DNA of 26,192 nucleotides, from the IMG/VR virus record IMGVR_UViG_3300021091_003655, positions 1 to 26,192 of that record. One strand, 5' to 3'. Positions within the stretch are counted from its first letter, which is position 1. Every line of letters starts with the position of its first letter. The position numbers were made by a program, and so were the translations under genes. The notes below the pieces were generated by a model. The model was not told the origin of the DNA and did no database searches. It saw only the letters and a list, made by a program, of their open reading frames with translations. The stretch is from a virus. Below are positions 7,100 through 13,793 of the stretch, one piece after another.

Positions 7100-7914
7100 T
7101 CTATTTCGTAAATATTATTTATTACAACTAAAGGATCTCCTTCACATTCACCCTCATAATTTCTACATACTTGGTCAACTTCAACTTTGTCGTCAATCTC
7201 ATTAATCTCAAGTAATATTGGTTCCGAATGATATATCATATTAATTTGACTATCATTCAAAAATGTATCTTCGGGTAATGACTTAAGTTCAGGATCTAAA
7301 CCAAAAAAGTCAATTTCATCTTCAGTGTAGTAATCGTCAATTGATTCATATTCACCATCACCATCGCAGTAATCACAATTAGTTGATCCATAACCATCAC
7401 ACCTATGACAGGTAAATTCACCATCACCATCACACCAAGAACATTCAACATCTCCATTTCCTTGACAATCTGAACATGGTTCACCATCTACTTCACCACT
7501 ACCATCACAGTTTCTACAATTTTCAGTTCCATTTCCTGAACATCTATCACAATATACAACACCTCTACCATCACACTCAGAACAATACTCATTTCCTGAT
7601 CCGTCACATTCATGGCAGCTTTCCATACGAGTTCCTAAATCTCTATAATGATACATCCCAATGTTTATAAGATTACCACGAACTTTAGAAAAAGATGATT
7701 CAATATCGTGAGTCTGCGAAAAGAAATAGACCATAAAGGAAATCTCAACCTTTTCTATTCTTTTGACATTTTTCAAAAGAAGTCTTAAAAGTTCGTCATT
7801 CTTAATGTGATTCATAATAAATCCAACATTCATATTATCATCACCATATTCATCAATTAAATGATTATAAACTTGTTTTGTGAATACTTTATATTTTGAA
7901 GGTTGAAGAGACAT
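7096..7914 (-). CDS. protein with eight CxxCxGxG zinc motifs (DnaJ-type zinc region without a J domain)
   Basis: A 272-residue protein, the only reverse-strand gene in the first 19 kb. Residues 100-187 contain eight CxxCxGxG motifs (CHECDGSG, CSECDGRG, CDRCSGNG, CRNCDGSG, CSDCQGNG, CSWCDGDG, CHRCDGYG, CDYCDGDG). DnaJ has four such motifs binding two zinc ions, so four zinc sites are expected here. The J domain and its HPD motif are absent. The N-terminal 95 residues are mixed helical and the C-terminal 85 are acidic; neither is recognised. It might be an unfolded-protein binder or an assembly scaffold, but function is open. TATTTATA lies 10 bases before its ATG. Confidence 0.85.
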   Translation of the reverse strand: MSLQPSKYKVFTKQVYNHLIDEYGDDNMNVGFIMNHIKNDELLRLLLKNVKRIEKVEISFMVYFFSQTHDIESSFSKVRGNLINIGMYHYRDLGTRMESCHECDGSGNEYCSECDGRGVVYCDRCSGNGTENCRNCDGSGEVDGEPCSDCQGNGDVECSWCDGDGEFTCHRCDGYGSTNCDYCDGDGEYESIDDYYTEDEIDFFGLDPELKSLPEDTFLNDSQINMIYHSEPILLEINEIDDKVEVDQVCRNYEGECEGDPLVVINNIYEID

Positions 7915-7924
7915 TGTTTAGTTT

Positions 7925-7932
7925 TATAAATA
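7925..7932 (-). promoter_or_regulatory. TATTTATA motif in the divergent 38-base gap
   Basis: Read on the reverse strand this is TATTTATA followed by 10 bases and the ATG of the zinc-motif gene. This is the same orientation relative to the gene as the forward-strand copies at 6577, 8596, 18336 and 23598. On the forward strand the same bases spell TATAAATA, so a role for the divergent gene at 7953 is not excluded. Confidence 0.4.
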
Positions 7933-7952
7933 AATATTGTATTTTTTTTGTT

Positions 7953-8237
7953 ATGGGACAAACTCCAACAATTAATAAAGATTTATTCTTTTATTTGGTA
8001 AGACACAACAAAGTGTTCTTTCCGGCCAATTCTTTATTCAATTCAAATAAACCCCATGTTGTAGTGGAGGATAGATTCTTTCAAATTGAGAATAATAAAA
8101 AGTATTTGAAAAAAAAGATCTATAATTTAATAGAACAAGAGAAACCAGAATTAGTTGAAGGAAAAGAAAATATTTCAAACACCCATAAAACAATCAAGTA
8201 TTTTTTACAAGAATCTAATAAAATTAAAAAACTATAA
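7953..8237 (+). CDS. hypothetical protein
   Basis: A 94-residue protein from ATG 7953 (MGQTPTINKDLFFYLVRHNK). An in-frame upstream start at 7896 would overlap the divergent gene's coding region and its promoter-like motif, so 7953 is preferred. Residues 9-50 are aromatic and beta-rich; residues 55-94 are a charged helical tail. No family recognised. It ends 1 base before the DUF6915-like start, so the two are probably co-translated. Confidence 0.6.
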   Translation: MGQTPTINKDLFFYLVRHNKVFFPANSLFNSNKPHVVVEDRFFQIENNKKYLKKKIYNLIEQEKPELVEGKENISNTHKTIKYFLQESNKIKKL

Positions 8238-8238
8238 A

Positions 8239-8592
8239 ATGGCACATCCAATTTTACACGCAAAAAGTTCCGCTAAAAAGTTTGGCGGAAAATGGGAAGA
8301 TTATATACATCTTCATAATTATCTTGATGAAACTAAAGGATGGTATGGACATTCTTTACATAGAATGTGGAGACACCACTCTGAAGGTATATTTGAGATG
8401 GAACAAAGGTTTGGGTCAGAATTCAAAAATAGTGACGGGAAAACCGTTTATATTAGATACGTGGGTGAGCTCCATGTAAAAGAAGATTGTGATGGAATTA
8501 TACCATCGGCGTCTGATTGGATGAGAATTTTAATTTCAGGTGAAAGACCAACTTGGGCAACAAGAACAAAAAAATTAGAGTTTGAAGATTAA
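8239..8592 (+). CDS. DUF6915-like protein
   Basis: A 117-residue protein from ATG 8239, one base after the previous stop; the frame stays open upstream but that part overlaps the neighbour. The order of motifs matches my memory of DUF6915: MAHPILHAKSSAKKFGGKWE, then YIHLHNYLDETKGW, then HRMWRHHSEGIFEMEQRFG, then VRY/IRYVGELHVKEDCDG and ASDWMR. The many conserved His and Glu residues hint at metal binding, but no activity is established. The family is found in phages and bacteria. Confidence 0.7.
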   Translation: MAHPILHAKSSAKKFGGKWEDYIHLHNYLDETKGWYGHSLHRMWRHHSEGIFEMEQRFGSEFKNSDGKTVYIRYVGELHVKEDCDGIIPSASDWMRILISGERPTWATRTKKLEFED

Positions 8593-8595
8593 AAG

Positions 8596-8608
8596 TATTT
8601 ATAATAAA
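8596..8608 (+). promoter_or_regulatory. TATTTATAATAAA motif before the gene at 8616
   Basis: This is an exact copy of the 13-mer at 6577-6589. It lies in a 23-base gap and ends 7 bases before ATG 8616. The preceding bases (AAAAG) also match the copy before the gene at 23610 (AAAAGTATTTATA). Confidence 0.45.
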
Positions 8609-8615
8609 AGTTTAT

Positions 8616-9353
8616 ATGGAACTAACAGACAAACAAAAACATGATCTAAGAAGATTTTCTTTAATACTAAATTCCTTGAACATGGAAGATGGTGTTGAGT
8701 ATGTGTATAGACATTATGATGATTGGGAGGGTTATGAACCTGAAGGACCTTATTATAGAAATAAAAATGTAAAAGGTGAATTAGATTTTATACCAGGATC
8801 AATAGGTCCTTTGTTTGAAGAAATAAAAGATAATTTTGATACAGATCTTTTTTATAATGAGTACTACGACAACTATACTGGAGGTCTTCAGTTGATTGTG
8901 AATGCAGAAAAGAAAATGTTAATTGTAAAATATTACTATTACACCATGATTACAGAAGATAGTAGAATAGAAAGATCTTTCAAAGACTTGTCTGAAATGA
9001 CTAATCCATGGAGAAGTGGTGAAAGAGAACTAACCAAACTTACAAATGAAGACTTCTTAAATAAAATGAAAGAAGAATACGGTTCTTATGTTGAATTGAA
9101 CTATGATGGTAGTGGTGATAGTGGATGGATTGATAATAATGTGAATAGTGATAAAGGTTATAAAAGATCAACACCACAACTTGAAAATATTGCATACGAA
9201 GCCTTAGAAATGTTTCATGCTGGGTGGGAAATAAATGAAGGATCAAGTGGATCAATGAATTTTAATTTTGAAGATCAAACATTTTCAGTGACTCACTATC
9301 AAAATATTGAAGACGAAGTTGAAGACTTCTATAAATCTTTTTCTTTCGAATAA
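8616..9353 (+). CDS. hypothetical acidic protein with a DGSGDSG motif (DUF6878-like?)
   Basis: A 245-residue acidic protein. The C-terminal part has VELNYDGSGDSGWID (about 155-169) followed 35 residues later by FHAGWEINEGSSGSMNFNFE. This pairing of a Gly-Asp-Ser motif with 'GWE.N.G..G' is seen in bacterial proteins I recall as DUF6878; the match is tentative. The N-terminal 140 residues are aromatic, with YYNEYYDNY-like runs, and unassigned. It has its own upstream motif and ends directly against the next start (TAA 9351-9353, ATG 9354), so it may be the first gene of the leader-gene operon. Confidence 0.65.
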   Translation: MELTDKQKHDLRRFSLILNSLNMEDGVEYVYRHYDDWEGYEPEGPYYRNKNVKGELDFIPGSIGPLFEEIKDNFDTDLFYNEYYDNYTGGLQLIVNAEKKMLIVKYYYYTMITEDSRIERSFKDLSEMTNPWRSGERELTKLTNEDFLNKMKEEYGSYVELNYDGSGDSGWIDNNVNSDKGYKRSTPQLENIAYEALEMFHAGWEINEGSSGSMNFNFEDQTFSVTHYQNIEDEVEDFYKSFSFE

Positions 9354-10217
9354 ATGGACAAGTTAATTAAAGAAGAGATACTAAGAATAAACGAGTTGAT
9401 GAATACAAAAATTCTTAACGAATCGGCGTATAAACAATGCTCAAGATTTTCAAACTCTGCGCAAAAATTACTTGTTTGTAAAAAAATAGCATCACTGAAA
9501 AGTTGGTTATACAAAGATGATGGTTTGGGAATGAAAAATGTAATAAATAATAAAATCAAAGATTTAGAAACTTACATTCCTCAAAACTTAAAACAACAAT
9601 TTATTCAAGGGGCAAACTTATTGTATTCACTAAATAAAATAAATAAAAGACAACTTGATTTTTTCATAAACACTAAAGTTAACACAGGTAAATTGGTATA
9701 CGTGGATGGTAATTGGCAGTTTGTTAATAAACTTAATACCAATTATTATGATATTTCAGAAATGTTAACGGATATGATTTATAAAGGAGGAGACAGGGCT
9801 AAACCAATAATACAAAATGTTATTAGAGATCCCAAATCTGCTTTGTCATCTATACAACCCAAAATAACAGAATTAGTTGATAAGTATTTTAAGGATCCTA
9901 ATGAGTTAATTGATTATACAAAGAATATAGAAAGAACAACATATATTGGTGAAATTGGTGAAAAACAAGTTGAAGATGAGTTAATAAAAAAAGGATTTAC
10001 AACCAATTACTTTGGAGGTAATGGTGATTTAATTGATATGTCTTTTGGAACGGATCTAGTTATGACATCACCTGAATACGGGACAAAAACAATACAAGTG
10101 AAAAATTCTGATAGATCTTGGAATAAATCCGATGAATATCCTTATGTGGACTGGGTTATAATTTCAGATCCTTTTACGATTTATGATAATAAAACAAAGG
10201 AAGTTGTTGAGTTATGA
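9354..10217 (+). CDS. PD-(D/E)XK nuclease-like protein with N-terminal leader
   Basis: A 287-residue protein. Residues 1-23 form a variant leader ending in KILNE23-S, so LNE matches the [LI]-x-E pattern seen in its neighbours. Residues 29-140 are a helical domain (VCKKIASLKSWLYKDDGLG, VNKLNTNYYDISEMLTDMI) I have seen in other phage proteins but cannot name. Residues 195-265 look like a PD-(D/E)XK nuclease: GEIGEKQVEDEL helix with Glu203, GNGDLIDMSFGTD with D234, and TIQVK with Q248-V-K250, the QxK form found in Mrr-like enzymes. It would cut DNA, host or competitor. It overlaps the next gene by 4 bases (ATGA), starting a run of coupled leader genes. Confidence 0.7.
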   Translation: MDKLIKEEILRINELMNTKILNESAYKQCSRFSNSAQKLLVCKKIASLKSWLYKDDGLGMKNVINNKIKDLETYIPQNLKQQFIQGANLLYSLNKINKRQLDFFINTKVNTGKLVYVDGNWQFVNKLNTNYYDISEMLTDMIYKGGDRAKPIIQNVIRDPKSALSSIQPKITELVDKYFKDPNELIDYTKNIERTTYIGEIGEKQVEDELIKKGFTTNYFGGNGDLIDMSFGTDLVMTSPEYGTKTIQVKNSDRSWNKSDEYPYVDWVIISDPFTIYDNKTKEVVEL

Positions 10218-10768
10218 AAATAGTAATATCAGAACGGCAATTTAATTTGATCAACGAAAGTGATGTTAATAGAAATATTACTGCACTTCAAAAACATTGG
10301 AGAAAAAAACTTAAAAACGGCACACAAATTAGATTCGATAAAGACGAACTTGAAATGTGGGGGATTACTAAAAGATCAGATAAAATACATGCTCAAATAT
10401 TATTTCAAATATTAGTTGGAGACGAAGAATTTGCAAAAAAAACCATTGAAAGTCTGTTAGATGAAACATTCTCAACAAAAAACTTCAGTGATAGAATTGT
10501 TGGGGGTTTTGATTTTGAGTGGATCATTAATCAAATGAATTATCAAGATTTTGATTTCTTTTTATATGGTCAAACATTACCTGGAGGTTCTGTTAGTTTG
10601 ATGAATGGTAGACATTTATCTTTAGAAGAGGCATTAGAAGACGAAGATATCGGTTACGAAATTCAACAGGAAGTTAACGATGTTGTTCAGGATTGTATGA
10701 ACGAAATAATTTTACCTATAACAGGGTATGAGGTAGATGTACCAGTGGTTTATATTTCAGAAGGATGA
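10214..10768 (+). CDS. leader-family protein, body unknown
   Basis: A 184-residue protein. Residues 1-15 MKIVISERQFNLINE are the leader, with ISE7 and INE15 candidate processing sites, followed by Ser16. The body is acidic and unrecognised: an N-terminal helix rich in Lys (TALQKHWRKKLKNG), a central helical part, then GGFDFEWIINQMNYQDFDFF and a C-terminal segment ending YEVDVPVVYISEG. It overlaps both neighbours by 4 bases (ATGA), so translation is coupled. The leader is the only link to a family. Confidence 0.75.
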   Translation: MKIVISERQFNLINESDVNRNITALQKHWRKKLKNGTQIRFDKDELEMWGITKRSDKIHAQILFQILVGDEEFAKKTIESLLDETFSTKNFSDRIVGGFDFEWIINQMNYQDFDFFLYGQTLPGGSVSLMNGRHLSLEEALEDEDIGYEIQQEVNDVVQDCMNEIILPITGYEVDVPVVYISEG

Positions 10769-11154
10769 AAATAATAATTACAGAACAACAACAAAAAATA
10801 TTAAACGAGTCAAAAAGTCTTGAGTTCGCACAAAATCTTATTGATCAGGCATTTGATGATCTAAAGGATGATTGTGAAAATAGTTTAATTAATTCTTATA
10901 CTTGCGAAGAAGTTGAAACAGTAGAAAAAATAAAAGTTGTTGATGTTCAAAAAGTTTTTGTAAAAACACAAACAACCAAAGAAAGTTCTTTTTTACTTGT
11001 AAAAATTGATGTTGACTACAATTATATCAGAGAGTATAGAGATTTGTCTGATTTTGAAATACAACTTCAATGGGCAACAAAACAAATTATTGGAAATAAT
11101 ATTCGAGTTTCAATCAATAATCAAAATAACACAAGAAAACAATTTGATTGGTAA
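10765..11154 (+). CDS. leader-family protein, paralogue of the gene at 13101
   Basis: A 129-residue protein with leader MKIIITEQQQKILNE15-S (ITE7, LNE15). The body begins QNLIDQAFDDLKDDCEN, followed by KVVDVQKV and DFEIQLQWATKQIIGNN. The protein at 13101 has the same order (QNLVDMGVDDYVEGC, KVLDVTKI, DFEITLQIKVANIIG), so the two are divergent paralogues. Predicted alpha/beta with a long amphipathic strand region. Function is unknown. It has a 4-base overlap upstream and shares the A of TAATG with the next start. Confidence 0.75.
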   Translation: MKIIITEQQQKILNESKSLEFAQNLIDQAFDDLKDDCENSLINSYTCEEVETVEKIKVVDVQKVFVKTQTTKESSFLLVKIDVDYNYIREYRDLSDFEIQLQWATKQIIGNNIRVSINNQNNTRKQFDW

Positions 11155-11744
11155 TGAAAATAATAATATCAGAATCACAATATAACTTACTTTTTGAATC
11201 TAACTATGAGAAAAATAAAAAGTTGGTTGAAAAGATGTGGGATGATGGTATGTCTTTTAATGACATTAGAGAATTGATTGGGATAAAAAAAGATCAACTT
11301 TATTTTCTTTTGAAAGATAAAGAACACAAAATTAACTGTTCTACTGCTTATTATGATATTTTAGATATAATAGATAACACCGATTTGATAAATAAAAAAA
11401 TAAATATTAAAGACATTGAATTGGAATTAGGGTTTTATGATTTCGGAGGAACTCTAAACTTTATTTATAAAGACAATGATTTTCATATTGAAGGAATGGC
11501 AACTCCTTACTGGGATGGAAATTGTACTTTACCTGTAGAGATTGGATATTTTGAAGATTTATCAACAAATGAATATAATGACGAATACGATGGATTACAA
11601 ATGACCGTTGATTACGAGTTAGTTCCAAAACAGTTCAATTCATTTCAAGAGTTGGTTGATTTTATGAATAATGAATATCCGTATCTTATTGTTCCTAAAA
11701 TACAAAATTCTATACCACATTACATAGATAGACTTAGCAAATAG
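11154..11744 (+). CDS. leader-family protein with possible helix-turn-helix
   Basis: A 196-residue protein from ATG 11154 (overlapping the previous stop by one base). The leader MKIIISESQYNLLFE is identical to those of the next two genes and almost identical at DNA level (46 bases, one difference), yet the body is unrelated. Residues about 22-56 (LVEKMWDDGMSFNDIREL, then GIKKDQLYFLLKD) look like a helix-turn-helix. The rest is beta-rich and acidic (FYDFGGTLNFIYKDN, YWDGNCTLPVEIGYF). Function is unknown; DNA binding is possible. Confidence 0.75.
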   Translation: MKIIISESQYNLLFESNYEKNKKLVEKMWDDGMSFNDIRELIGIKKDQLYFLLKDKEHKINCSTAYYDILDIIDNTDLINKKINIKDIELELGFYDFGGTLNFIYKDNDFHIEGMATPYWDGNCTLPVEIGYFEDLSTNEYNDEYDGLQMTVDYELVPKQFNSFQELVDFMNNEYPYLIVPKIQNSIPHYIDRLSK

Positions 11745-11880
11745 AATATGAAAATAATAATATCAGAATCACAATATAATTTACTTTTTGAATCAAAATT
11801 GAAACAAAATCTTAAACAGGAAATTAAAGATTTTGGAATAAAAGATACTGCTGAACTTGTTAATGGGTTGGATAATTTAT
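11739..11880 (+). repeat. 142-bp direct repeat, copy 1
   Basis: Identical to 12206-12347. It begins 9 bases before the ATG of the first duplicate gene (AAATAGAAT) and covers the leader and the first 44 codons. After a two-base difference (GC at 11881-11882, TA in the other copy), high similarity continues for about 50 bases and then falls off. Confidence 0.9.
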
Positions 11881-12197
11881 GCGAAATACTTAATATAAAT
11901 TCACCAATGGAATTTCTTCATTTGTTTGACGACTTAGATATGGCTCAAAGTAAAGAATATCCTGATTTTACTCTATTTAGATATAAACCAAAACATAATT
12001 TAATGATTTACGATAGAAAAAGTAAAATTGCTTACATTAATTACTATGAAATATGGAAACCTTTATTGGATACTGGTCTGTTTCATCCTGATATTCAGGA
12101 ACTTATAAAAGAGTGGTTGTCTAATGTCTACAATATAAGGGGAGTCACACCTAAAAGTCAGTTCGCGTTAAGTTCGTCTAAATTGTTTGAGGTATAG
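11748..12197 (+). CDS. leader-family protein, first of a tandem duplicate pair
   Basis: A 149-residue protein with leader MKIIISESQYNLLFE15-S. Residues 17-62 are a helical region (EIKDFGIKDTAELVNGLDN, SPMEFLHLFDDLD). Residues 70-110 are beta-rich (FTLFRYKPKHNLMIYDRKS, IAYINYYEIW), and PDIQELIKEWLSNVYNIRG is a C-terminal helix. It is nearly identical to the next gene over the first 60 residues and then clearly diverged until the WLSNVYN block. No family recognised. The C-terminal tails differ completely, suggesting that the end has been rearranged in one copy. Confidence 0.75.
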   Translation: MKIIISESQYNLLFESKLKQNLKQEIKDFGIKDTAELVNGLDNLCEILNINSPMEFLHLFDDLDMAQSKEYPDFTLFRYKPKHNLMIYDRKSKIAYINYYEIWKPLLDTGLFHPDIQELIKEWLSNVYNIRGVTPKSQFALSSSKLFEV

Positions 12198-12205
12198 AAT
12201 TAGAA

Positions 12206-12347
12206 AAATAGAATATGAAAATAATAATATCAGAATCACAATATAATTTACTTTTTGAATCAAAATTGAAACAAAATCTTAAACAGGAAATTAAAGATTT
12301 TGGAATAAAAGATACTGCTGAACTTGTTAATGGGTTGGATAATTTAT
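12206..12347 (+). repeat. 142-bp direct repeat, copy 2
   Basis: Second perfect copy of 11739-11880, offset by 467 bases. Identity starts just before the gene and ends inside codon 45. It indicates recent duplication or gene conversion restricted to the 5' part of the gene. Confidence 0.9.
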
Positions 12348-12658
12348 TAGAAATACTTAATATAAATTCACCAATGGAATTTCTTCATTTGTTTGATGAC
12401 TTGGATGTTGTTCAGAGTGAAGAAAATCCTTATTTTACTTTATTTCGTCACAAAAAAGGTAAAAATATGATGATTTACAATAAGAAAAATAAGGATGTTT
12501 ATATTAATTTTGAAGAGATTTGGGTACCTTTACTTGATGTTGGTCTTTTTAATCCTGACATTCAGGAACTTACAAGGGAGTGGTTGTCTAATGTCTACAA
12601 TTTAAGGGGAGTTAAAACCCTTCCCTTGCTGGGTAGACCAACAATTGATGCTATCTAA
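12215..12658 (+). CDS. leader-family protein, second of a tandem duplicate pair
   Basis: A 147-residue near-copy of the preceding gene. The leader and first 44 residues are identical in DNA. The middle differs by substitutions (MIYNKKNKDVYINFEEIW against MIYDRKSKIAYINYYEIW), and the last 16 residues (from LRGV onward, ending PTIDAI) share nothing with the first copy. Function is unknown. The pattern of identical front and diverged back fits selection on the body after duplication, or gene conversion of the front. Confidence 0.75.
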   Translation: MKIIISESQYNLLFESKLKQNLKQEIKDFGIKDTAELVNGLDNLLEILNINSPMEFLHLFDDLDVVQSEENPYFTLFRHKKGKNMMIYNKKNKDVYINFEEIWVPLLDVGLFNPDIQELTREWLSNVYNLRGVKTLPLLGRPTIDAI

Positions 12659-12672
12659 TGTCTACAATATAA
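12654..12672 (+). repeat. remnant of a further duplicate copy
   Basis: The 19 bases TCTAATGTCTACAATATAA also occur near the 3' end of the first duplicate gene (around 12119-12137), where they encode SNVYNI. Here they lie across the stop of the second copy and in the gap before the next leader gene, outside that reading frame. This suggests that a third copy was mostly deleted. Confidence 0.55.
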
Positions 12673-12683
12673 AATAATAGAAT

Positions 12684-13085
12684 ATGAAAATAATAATATC
12701 AGAATCACAACTTAGTCTTCTTAAAGAAAATTCTATTGTAGATATGGATCTTCAACAACTATATGATAGGGCCATAAAATTAAAAAAAGTGGTTTCTAAA
12801 AATATACTAAGAGAATTGGAAGATTATTCTTGGTTTGATGGGTTACAGGTGAGTATTGAAAGAGATTGGGGAGGACTACCTTATTATTTTTTTAATATAA
12901 AAACAAATTTATCCCTAACAGAAGATAATTTTTATAGTGAGAAATTAGCTGAAGAAATTTATGAAAAAATTGAAGATGTCTTTACCGCCTATTTCCCAAA
13001 AGTTAATAAAAATACAAAAGAAAACTTAACTGGTGTTTGGGATGCTACAATATCCGACAGACATGATTATGTAACTCACATTTAA
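12684..13085 (+). CDS. leader-family protein, body unknown
   Basis: A 133-residue protein with leader MKIIISESQLSLLKE15-N. The first 27 bases of the gene are identical to those of the three preceding leader genes; the codons then differ. The body is alpha/beta: MDLQQLYDRAIKLKKVV helix, then WFDGLQVSIERDWGGLPYYFFNIKT strands, a helix at EKLAEEIYEKIEDVF, and a C-terminal WDATISDRHDYVTHI. It resembles no family I know. It is preceded by the same AATAGAAT sequence as the duplicate genes. Confidence 0.75.
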   Translation: MKIIISESQLSLLKENSIVDMDLQQLYDRAIKLKKVVSKNILRELEDYSWFDGLQVSIERDWGGLPYYFFNIKTNLSLTEDNFYSEKLAEEIYEKIEDVFTAYFPKVNKNTKENLTGVWDATISDRHDYVTHI

Positions 13086-13088
13086 AAC

Positions 13089-13097
13089 TATTTATTT
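13089..13097 (+). promoter_or_regulatory. TATTTATTT motif before the gene at 13101
   Basis: TATTTATTT in the 15-base gap, with its first T 12 bases before ATG 13101. The spacing matches the copies at 18336 and 23598 (11 and 12 bases). It is the only clear break in the otherwise coupled leader cluster, so it may give a second transcript start. Confidence 0.35.
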
Positions 13098-13100
13098 GAT

Positions 13101-13793
13101 ATGAAAATCATTATAACGGAAAATCAAAAAAATTTACTAGTTGAATCAAAACAAATTGAGTCAGTTCAAAATCTTGTTGATATGGGGGTTGATGATTATG
13201 TTGAAGGATGTTCTAGAAGACATGCATTTAGAAATCTTGAACTTGCACTTTGTAAGGGGTTCAAGAACGGAACAACAAAACTCAAGGTTTTAGATGTAAC
13301 AAAAATACAAGACCATTATAATGTAAAACTTTCTATACACACAGACCAAGAATGGTTTCAAAGGGCAGACTTTCAAGATTTTGAAATCACATTACAAATT
13401 AAAGTTGCAAATATAATAGGAACACACAAGTATGGGTTTATTATCAGAGATATGAAATTAGATGATGGTGAAGGAGAGGATATGATTTTTGAGGGTCGTG
13501 AAATGAGTATTAAACTTAAAAGAAGATTTGCTGAACTTGAAAAAATTGGAGAATCAATTGAGTATCAAACTGAAATACAAGATCCATGCAACTTTGAGGA
13601 TGAAAATGACTATGCCGACTTTTGTATTGGTGAAGGACTTTATTTTTATTATAACGATGATGAAGATGAAGATTATGAAAATCCACCAGAAGAAATGGTT
13701 GAAGTTAGAGATGAGGTAGAAGAATATCTACAAGAAAAATTCTATGACTATTTAGTAGATATTTATAATGACTTAGTAAAAAATTGTAACTAA
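13101..13793 (+). CDS. leader-family protein, longer paralogue of the gene at 10765
   Basis: A 230-residue protein with leader MKIIITENQKNLLVE15-S. Residues 16-110 match the protein at 10765 in order and motif (QNLVDMGVDDYVEGC, KVLDVTKI, DFEITLQIKVANIIG). The extra C-terminal 110 residues are very acidic: DDGEGEDMIFEG, YNDDEDEDYENPPEEMVEV, then a helix ending LVDIYNDLVKNCN. Function is unknown. The stop shares a base with the next start (TAATG), so the zinc protein behind it is coupled. Confidence 0.75.
   Translation: MKIIITENQKNLLVESKQIESVQNLVDMGVDDYVEGCSRRHAFRNLELALCKGFKNGTTKLKVLDVTKIQDHYNVKLSIHTDQEWFQRADFQDFEITLQIKVANIIGTHKYGFIIRDMKLDDGEGEDMIFEGREMSIKLKRRFAELEKIGESIEYQTEIQDPCNFEDENDYADFCIGEGLYFYYNDDEDEDYENPPEEMVEVRDEVEEYLQEKFYDYLVDIYNDLVKNCN

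Noticed and set aside
7096-7914. Calling the zinc-motif protein DnaJ
   Set aside because: There is no J domain or HPD motif, and the number of CxxCxGxG motifs is doubled.
7925-7932. TATAAATA on the forward strand, identical to the T4 late promoter box
   Set aside because: In the six forward-strand cases the motif reads TATTTAT(A) toward the gene, so here it fits the reverse-strand gene better. A T4-like box for the gene at 7953 remains possible but unsupported by a second example.
7896-7952. Upstream start for the gene ending at 8237
   Set aside because: It would overlap the divergent gene and its promoter-like motif; the residues added are not protein-like and ATG 7953 is well placed.
8155-8238. 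Upstream extension of the DUF6915-like gene
   Set aside because: The family starts at MAHP; the extra part is only the open frame under the preceding gene.
11739-12711. CRISPR array from the repeated leader DNA
   Set aside because: The repeats are the starts of protein-coding genes at gene-length spacing, in frame, and of unequal length.
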